From JBDTMC01 sp039934475 (lineage in GTDB: Bacteria > Acidobacteriota > Terriglobia > Bryobacterales > Bryobacteraceae): DNA of 5,714 nt. Location of the stretch: the NCBI GenBank assembly GCA_039934475.1, contig JBDTMC010000494.1:1-5714 (forward strand), in the 5' to 3' direction. Below are positions 1 to 3,876 of this stretch, in pieces; position 1 is the first letter of the stretch; each line of letters begins with the position of its first letter. A program made the position numbers and the translations under genes. The notes under the pieces were generated by a model. That model was not told where the DNA came from. It ran no database searches and worked only from the letters and a program-made list of their open reading frames with translations.

Positions 1-1
1 G

Positions 2-112
2 GACCGGATCCTGGGGCCGGTGGAAGGCGGTGGGTTTCCGCCGGTGGCTGTGTTTCAGGCGTCGGACGTGGTGGTGTTGCGCCTGGTCCAGCAGGTAGCC
101 CGGCAGGAGTGA
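2..112 (+). CDS. C-terminal end of an unidentified protein (partial, 5' end outside window)
   Basis: Reading from base 2 gives 36 open codons ending in TGA at 110-112. The visible tail ends in ASDVVVLRLVQQVARQE, an alternating hydrophobic/basic stretch that could be a final beta strand followed by a short helix. I do not recognise the family and assign no function. It was chosen over the other plus frames because its composition is protein-like (Val, Gln, acidic and basic residues), whereas frame 3 is Trp/Arg/Cys-rich and frame 1 is Gly/Pro-rich and runs into the next gene out of frame. The next gene starts 33 bases downstream on the same strand, so the two could share a transcript, although a possible -10 element lies between them. 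Confidence 0.5.
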   Translation, partial: DRILGPVEGGGFPPVAVFQASDVVVLRLVQQVARQE

Positions 113-129
113 GTTCCGCCCGGGTGCAG

Positions 130-135
130 TACAAT
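130..135 (+). promoter_or_regulatory. possible -10 element (TACAAT) immediately before the dehydrogenase gene
   Basis: TACAAT matches the sigma70 -10 consensus at five of six positions and lies in the short gap between two genes. No convincing -35 box is found 16-18 bases upstream. Transcription from it would begin around 141-143, only a few bases before the ATG at 146, so the message would be leaderless or nearly so. That agrees with the lack of a clear Shine-Dalgarno sequence before this gene. It could equally be a chance AT-rich hexamer. Confidence 0.3.
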
Positions 136-145
136 ATTGGGCGTT

Positions 146-1057
146 ATGGCAAAACTGGGTTTTCTCGGATTAGGCATCATGGGGTACCCCATGGCCAGGC
201 ATTTGATGCGGGCCGGGCACGAGGTGGCGGTCTGGTCGAATACCTCGGCGAAGGCGAAGGAACTGGCGGCGGCGGAGAATGCCGTGGTTTGCGCAACACC
301 GGCGGAAGTTGCCGCGCATGCCGAGTGCACGTTCCTGTGTGTTGGGAACACCGCGATGTCGGAACAGGTAGTGCTGGGGCCGCAAGGGGTGATTGAGGGC
401 GCCAAGCCGGGAACCGTGGTTGTGGACGCCAGCACCGTGGCGCCATCGTACGCGCGGCGGGCGGGAACGGCTTTGGGGGGGAAGGGGATCCATTTCCTGG
501 ACGCTCCGTGTACCGGGTCGAAGCCAGGCGCCGAAAATGGCACGCTTACCTTCATGATTGGCGGAGATTTGAAGGTTTATGAAAAAGTGAAGCCGTATTT
601 TGAACCGATGGGGAAGCAGCTCTACTATTGCGGCGGCCAAGGGATGGGACTACACACGAAGCTGTCGCAAAACTTAATTTTGTCGAACATGTTGCAGGCG
701 ATCAATGAAGGATTCGTCCTGGCGGCGAAAGCGGGCGTGGATCCGGAATTGTTGCTGGACGTGCTGCAAAACAGCGCCGCGAAGAGTGGTCTGCTCGCCT
801 TCAAGGCGCCGTTCGTGTTTGATCGAAACTTCGTAACTAACTTCTCTATCAAGTGGATGCACAAGGACATCGGGCTAATGTTGGAGTCAGCCGAGGAGAT
901 GGATGTACCGCTGCCACTGACCGCGCTGACGCAGCAAATGTTCCGGGCCGCGATCTCGCAGGGTCTGGGCGAGGAGGATATCTGCGCCACGATCAAGGTC
1001 TTGGAAGGGATTACGGGGGTGGAAGTGAAGCGGCAAACCGGGTCCGATAAAAAATAA
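146..1057 (+). CDS. NAD(P)-dependent beta-hydroxyacid dehydrogenase (3-hydroxyisobutyrate dehydrogenase / 6-phosphogluconate dehydrogenase-like superfamily)
   Basis: This is a 303-residue protein, the usual length for cytoplasmic beta-hydroxyacid dehydrogenases, which oxidise or reduce a 2- or 3-hydroxyacid/semialdehyde with NAD(P). The N-terminal Rossmann domain opens with GFLGLGIMGYPMA (GxGxxG at residues 8-13). VVVDASTV (about 91-98) ends the cofactor half. The substrate loop is DAPCTGSKPGAENGT (119-133). The superfamily's catalytic Lys is K172 in KLSQN, with N176 at the expected +4 position, and the C-terminal helical domain carries KWMHKD (236-241) with the conserved second Lys at 240. 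The loop reads TGS where most relatives have SGG (GLYR-type enzymes have SGS), so the substrate cannot be named: hydroxyisobutyrate, tartronate semialdehyde, succinic semialdehyde or glyoxylate are all possible. ATG at 146 is preferred to the in-frame TTG at 137 because it puts the glycine motif at the normal distance from the N-terminus. No Shine-Dalgarno sequence is obvious. Confidence 0.88.
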   Translation: MAKLGFLGLGIMGYPMARHLMRAGHEVAVWSNTSAKAKELAAAENAVVCATPAEVAAHAECTFLCVGNTAMSEQVVLGPQGVIEGAKPGTVVVDASTVAPSYARRAGTALGGKGIHFLDAPCTGSKPGAENGTLTFMIGGDLKVYEKVKPYFEPMGKQLYYCGGQGMGLHTKLSQNLILSNMLQAINEGFVLAAKAGVDPELLLDVLQNSAAKSGLLAFKAPFVFDRNFVTNFSIKWMHKDIGLMLESAEEMDVPLPLTALTQQMFRAAISQGLGEEDICATIKVLEGITGVEVKRQTGSDKK

Positions 1058-1069
1058 TACAGATTTCTG

Positions 1070-1098
1070 TTGCAATCCCAAATTCCATATCCTAGAAT
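1070..1098 (+). promoter_or_regulatory. sigma70-type promoter driving the structured RNA segment
   Basis: The -35 box TTGCAA (1070-1075) and the -10 box TAGAAT (1093-1098) are separated by exactly 17 bases. The -10 box matches consensus at five of six positions and the -35 at four of six. The predicted start is about 1105-1108, at the foot of the perfect 10-bp stem of the downstream RNA. An imperfect inverted repeat, CCAaATTC (1078-1085) with GAATTGG (1095-1101), overlaps the spacer and -10 and might be an operator, though its arms are short. The surrounding DNA is clearly AT-richer than the flanking genes. Confidence 0.55.
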
Positions 1099-1105
1099 TG
1101 GAAGT

Positions 1106-1202
1106 AAGCCGGGGAGGCAACTCCCACCAAAGCGAGACTAACCTCATAAAGAAAAGACCCCTGAAGCAAACCTCCCCGGCGCCCGTAAGGGTTGGGTCTT
1201 TC
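1106..1202 (+). ncRNA. candidate structured non-coding RNA or dxr leader element with pseudoknot (family unknown)
   Basis: Four helices are visible by direct complementarity. Stem 1 is GCCGGGGAGG (1108-1117) with CCTCCCCGGC (1171-1180), 10 bp with no mismatch. Stem 2 is AAAGACCC (1153-1160) with GGGTCTTT (1194-1201), 8 bp perfect; its 5' arm lies inside the stem 1 loop and its 3' arm outside, giving an H-type pseudoknot. Hairpin a is GGGAG (1112-1116) with CTCCC (1121-1125) closed by a GCAA tetraloop; it uses the same bases as stem 1 and so competes with it. Hairpin b is GCCC/GGGT (1181-1184/1189-1192) with a GUAA tetraloop. A well-spaced promoter ends 7-8 bases upstream of the segment. The loops are purine- and A-rich, as in many functional RNAs, and no ORF fits. 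There is no U-tract after stem 2, so the 3' end is uncertain and the transcript may continue into dxr. By eye it does not match tmRNA, SRP RNA, RNase P RNA or the common riboswitches. It could belong to a known acidobacterial RNA motif whose consensus I cannot recall. Confidence 0.55.
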
Positions 1203-1251
1203 AAAAAAGCAAACAAATCCTAACCAGTGAAGCATCGAAGAAGCCAATGGC

Positions 1252-1295
1252 CCGAAGTGTGAAGATATGTAGCAAAGGGCGTTTGCCAGCTTCGG
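1252..1295 (+). other. branched hairpin in the dxr upstream region
   Basis: CCGAAG (1252-1257) can pair with CTTCGG (1290-1295). Inside it GCAAA (1272-1276) pairs with TTTGC (1282-1286) around a GGGCG loop. Both stems are perfect but short (6 and 5 bp), and they leave a 14-base unpaired stretch on the 5' side. No U-run follows, so it is not an intrinsic terminator. It could be the 3' part of a longer RNA beginning near 1106, or a chance fold. Confidence 0.3.
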
Positions 1296-1308
1296 CCCAC
1301 CCGTAGTC

Positions 1309-1317
1309 TGATATTCT
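1309..1317 (+). promoter_or_regulatory. possible extended -10 element of dxr (TGATATTCT)
   Basis: TG at 1309-1310, one base, then TATTCT at 1312-1317 fits the extended -10 pattern TGnTATAAT with two mismatches. No -35 box lies at normal spacing; TTGCCA at 1283-1288 is 23 bases away, which is too far. The start would fall near 1324, leaving a leader of about 14 bases and cutting into the weak purine-rich GAGGGA (1321-1326) that might serve as the dxr ribosome binding site. Either this promoter gives a nearly leaderless dxr message, or dxr is read from the stronger promoter at 1070-1098. Confidence 0.33.
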
Positions 1318-1337
1318 GACGAGGGACGGACCTGTGC

Positions 1338-2546
1338 ATGCGGCTGACAGTATTAGGCTCTACGGGATCAATTGGGACGAACACGCTGGATGTAGCACGC
1401 CAGAACCGTAACCTATATTCCATCTATGCGTTGGCGGCGGGCCGCAACGTTGAACTTCTGCTGGAACAGATCAAGGAATTCCATCCCTCAGTAGTAGTTG
1501 TTGTATCGGATTCTGTTTTGCAGAGTCTAACCAAGGGACTGCGTGAATCCGGGTTGGCGCGGTCAGAATGGCCGGAGCTGGCGTACGGGGAGAAGGCGAA
1601 GGTGGATGTAGCCACGGCGGCGGAAACCGATTTTGTCATGTCGGCGATTGTAGGTGTCGAAGGTTTGAAAGCCACCTACGAAGCCGTCCGTGCCGGCAAG
1701 ACAGTTGGACTGGCGAACAAGGAAGTTCTAGTAGCCAGCGGGCAATTGGTGATGGCAGCGGCAGCCGAGAGCAAAGCACCGTTGATACCTGTGGACAGCG
1801 AGCACAATGGAGCGCATCAATGCTTGCGCGCCGGGCGTCGCGATGAAGTAACCCGCCTGATTTTGACGGCTTCCGGCGGTCCCTTCCGAAACACGCCGGT
1901 GGAAGAGCTCTCCGCAGTAACTCCGGAGCAGGCACTGAATCACCCTACCTGGAAGATGGGACGCCGCATCACGATTGATTCGGCGACGATGATGAACAAA
2001 GGCTTCGAGGTGATTGAAGCTTGTTGGTTGTTCGATTTCGAGCCGGATGACGTAGGAGTCGTGATTCATCCGCAATCGACGGTGCACGCGATGGTGGAGT
2101 ACAAAGACGGGTCGGTGATTGCGCAAGTGTCCACCACGGACATGCGCATGCCGATTCAGTACGCATTGACCTATCCTGCCCGCAGCGAAGCGCCGGTACC
2201 TCGTCTGGACTGGACGAAGGCACGGTCCTGGGACTTCTTTCCGCCCGATCTGGCCAAATTCCCTCTGCTGAGCCTGGCTTACGAGGCACAGCGGACAGGT
2301 GGTTCGGCCACTTGTACATTAAACGCCGCCGATGAGATCGCGGTGGAGTCTTTCTTGAACGGCGAAATCGGTTACCTGCAAATAGCCGCTGTAGTGGAGG
2401 AGACGCTGGAGCGAACGCCCGTGCGCCGGCCTGCCACAGTGGAAGAGGTACTGGAAATCGACCGTGAGTCGCGCGAAACGGCGCGAGGAATGGTGGCCCG
2501 CCACGCCGCCTCCTTCGGCCCGAGCCGGCGGCTTGTTACCGCGTAG
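1338..2546 (+). CDS. dxr: 1-deoxy-D-xylulose 5-phosphate reductoisomerase
   Basis: Dxr (IspC) converts 1-deoxy-D-xylulose 5-phosphate to 2-C-methyl-D-erythritol 4-phosphate with NADPH and a divalent metal, the committed cytoplasmic step of the MEP isoprenoid pathway and the target of fosmidomycin. The protein has 402 residues, the normal length. GSTGSIG (7-13) is the NADPH P-loop. ANKE (126-129) and PVDSEHN (151-157) supply metal ligands D153 and E155, and MNKGFEVIEA (219-228) supplies the third ligand E224 with substrate-binding N220 and K221. HPTWKMGRRITIDSATM (202-218) is the flexible active-site loop with H202 and W205, followed by HPQSTVH (244-250). After SEHN the sequence reads GAHQCL instead of the AIFQ seen in many Dxr proteins, probably a lineage variant. 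The start at 1338 places the P-loop at the standard position; only a weak GAGGGA lies upstream, 11 bases before the ATG. Eight bases separate its stop from rseP, indicating an operon. Confidence 0.97.
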   Translation: MRLTVLGSTGSIGTNTLDVARQNRNLYSIYALAAGRNVELLLEQIKEFHPSVVVVVSDSVLQSLTKGLRESGLARSEWPELAYGEKAKVDVATAAETDFVMSAIVGVEGLKATYEAVRAGKTVGLANKEVLVASGQLVMAAAAESKAPLIPVDSEHNGAHQCLRAGRRDEVTRLILTASGGPFRNTPVEELSAVTPEQALNHPTWKMGRRITIDSATMMNKGFEVIEACWLFDFEPDDVGVVIHPQSTVHAMVEYKDGSVIAQVSTTDMRMPIQYALTYPARSEAPVPRLDWTKARSWDFFPPDLAKFPLLSLAYEAQRTGGSATCTLNAADEIAVESFLNGEIGYLQIAAVVEETLERTPVRRPATVEEVLEIDRESRETARGMVARHAASFGPSRRLVTA

Positions 2547-2550
2547 GAGA
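2545..2550 (+). promoter_or_regulatory. ribosome binding site of rseP overlapping the dxr stop codon
   Basis: AGGAGA shares its first two bases with the dxr TAG stop and lies 4 bases before the rseP ATG (5 counting from the AGGAG core). It is the strongest Shine-Dalgarno sequence in the window. It fixes the rseP start at 2555 and suggests that ribosomes finishing dxr reinitiate on rseP. Confidence 0.8.
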
Positions 2551-2554
2551 AACA

Positions 2555-3865
2555 ATGGTCTTTTTCGAAAATGTCTGGTGGCTGCTCGTCATGATCGGGG
2601 TGATGATCCTGATCCACGAGCTTGGCCATTTCTGGGCGGCTCGCTTCTTCGATGTGAAGGTAGAGGCGTTCAGTTTCGGCTTCGGCCCGCGGCTGTTCGG
2701 GTTTAAGCGAGGTGAGACCGACTTCCGGTTCTCCGCGATTCTCTTCGGTGGTTATGTGAAGATGGCCGGCGAACAGCCGGGAGACGAAAACGCCAATGAC
2801 CCGCGAGGATTTTTAGCCAAACCACGGTGGCAGCGGCTGATTATTGTGTTTGCCGGTCCGGCGATGAACGTCGTTCTCGCGATTGGGCTGCTCACCGGGC
2901 TGTACATGGTGAACTACCCGAAGATTCCGAACGCGGATGGCCCAGCCATCGTTGCCCACGTCAATCCGGATTCACCGGCATCGAAGGCGGGGATTGTGGA
3001 GGGTGACCGGATTGTTTCGATAGACGGCGTACGGGATCCGAAGTGGGAAGATGTTCTGCTCAAAGAGATTGCCAGTGCACGGCGAGAGTTGCCCGTAGTA
3101 TTGGATCGCGGGTGCCATCCGGTGGTGACCAGCGTGACGCCGGTTCTGGACGAGAAAAATGGCGTTGGGTATGCGGGCTGGTATGGACAGATTGAGATCC
3201 AGGTGGAGCGGCTGGTGGTGGGTATGGACGCGGCGCGCGCCGGCTTGCAGCCGGGCGATGTACTGGTGAGCGCGAACGGGCAGCCGATTCACAACATTCA
3301 GAAGCTGCACGAGGTGATCCGCGCCGGCGGCGGGAAGCCGGTGGACGTGCTATATTCGCGCGGCGGGCAGCGCAACCGGGTGTCGATTAACCCCTCATAC
3401 AGCAAGGACGACGACCGGTGGATGATTGGCGTTCAATTGTCGCCGCGGGTGATCATCACGAAGCTGGCGTTTGGGGACGCGTTCCGCGAGTCGGTGCGCC
3501 AGAACCTGAAGAGCGGGACGTTGATTTACCAGTTCCTGGTGGGGATTGTAGAGCGCCGGATGTCGCCGAAGTCGTTGGAAGGTCCGATCGGTATTGCGCG
3601 GATTTCGGGCGAGGCGGCGCGTGAGGGTCCGATTGCGTTCATTGGATTGATGTCGATGGTCAGCTTGAACCTGGCGATCTTCAACCTGCTGCCGATTCCT
3701 ATTCTGGACGGCGGGGTAATTCTACTGCTGTTGGTGGAGATGTTGATGCGGCGGGATCTGAGCATGAACGTGAAAGAAGCGGTATTTAAGGTGGGGTTCG
3801 TCTTCCTGATGGCGGTTGTGGTGTTTGTGATCTACAACGACATTTCCAAGATTCTACCGGGGTAA
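2555..3865 (+). CDS. rseP: site-2 intramembrane zinc metalloprotease, RseP family (M50)
   Basis: RseP-type proteases cut transmembrane anchors within the membrane. In E. coli the substrate is anti-sigma-E RseA during envelope stress, and remnant signal peptides are also cleaved. The 436-residue protein has the family's length and order. TM1 (about 7-27) carries HELGH (H21, E22, H25; zinc and catalysis). FGGYVKMAGE (64-73) is the membrane-associated beta-loop. TM2 (about 95-118) begins with GPAMN (101-105). Two PDZ domains follow (about 127-185 and 213-280), each with an AG(I/L)xxGD turn. TM3 contains NLLPIPILDGG (377-387) with the third zinc ligand D385, and TM4 spans about 412-427. Both catalytic motifs are intact. 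Position 388 is Val, where E. coli has His (LDGGH). No anti-sigma factor or sigma factor is in the window, so its substrate is unknown. It lies 8 bases after dxr and converges with the M1 peptidase gene, 11 bases away. Confidence 0.96.
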   Translation: MVFFENVWWLLVMIGVMILIHELGHFWAARFFDVKVEAFSFGFGPRLFGFKRGETDFRFSAILFGGYVKMAGEQPGDENANDPRGFLAKPRWQRLIIVFAGPAMNVVLAIGLLTGLYMVNYPKIPNADGPAIVAHVNPDSPASKAGIVEGDRIVSIDGVRDPKWEDVLLKEIASARRELPVVLDRGCHPVVTSVTPVLDEKNGVGYAGWYGQIEIQVERLVVGMDAARAGLQPGDVLVSANGQPIHNIQKLHEVIRAGGGKPVDVLYSRGGQRNRVSINPSYSKDDDRWMIGVQLSPRVIITKLAFGDAFRESVRQNLKSGTLIYQFLVGIVERRMSPKSLEGPIGIARISGEAAREGPIAFIGLMSMVSLNLAIFNLLPIPILDGGVILLLLVEMLMRRDLSMNVKEAVFKVGFVFLMAVVVFVIYNDISKILPG

Positions 3866-3876
3866 GGGGACGGGCT

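Noticed and set aside
137..145. In-frame TTG as an earlier start of the dehydrogenase
   Set aside because: It overlaps the base of the possible promoter, has no ribosome binding site, and adds three residues not expected before the MAKLGFLGLG Rossmann start.
55..640. Minus-strand open frames opposite the dehydrogenase
   Set aside because: They are Pro/Arg/Ser/Cys-rich shadows of a well-supported plus-strand gene, with no recognisable motif.
1153..1201. Inverted repeat AAAGACCC/GGGTCTTT as an intrinsic terminator
   Set aside because: On the plus strand it is followed by CAAAAAAG, not a U-run. On the minus strand a TCTTTAT tail follows, but the loop is 33 bases and no minus-strand gene lies upstream to be terminated.
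1106..1300. Assignment of the structured region as 6S RNA, SRP RNA, tmRNA or RNase P RNA
   Set aside because: Recognisable signatures are absent: no GGAAGGAAGCAG-type SRP loop, no tmRNA tRNA-like ends and no RNase P core. No long 5'-3' closing stem of 6S type is evident across 1106-1300, although 6S RNA cannot be fully excluded by eye.
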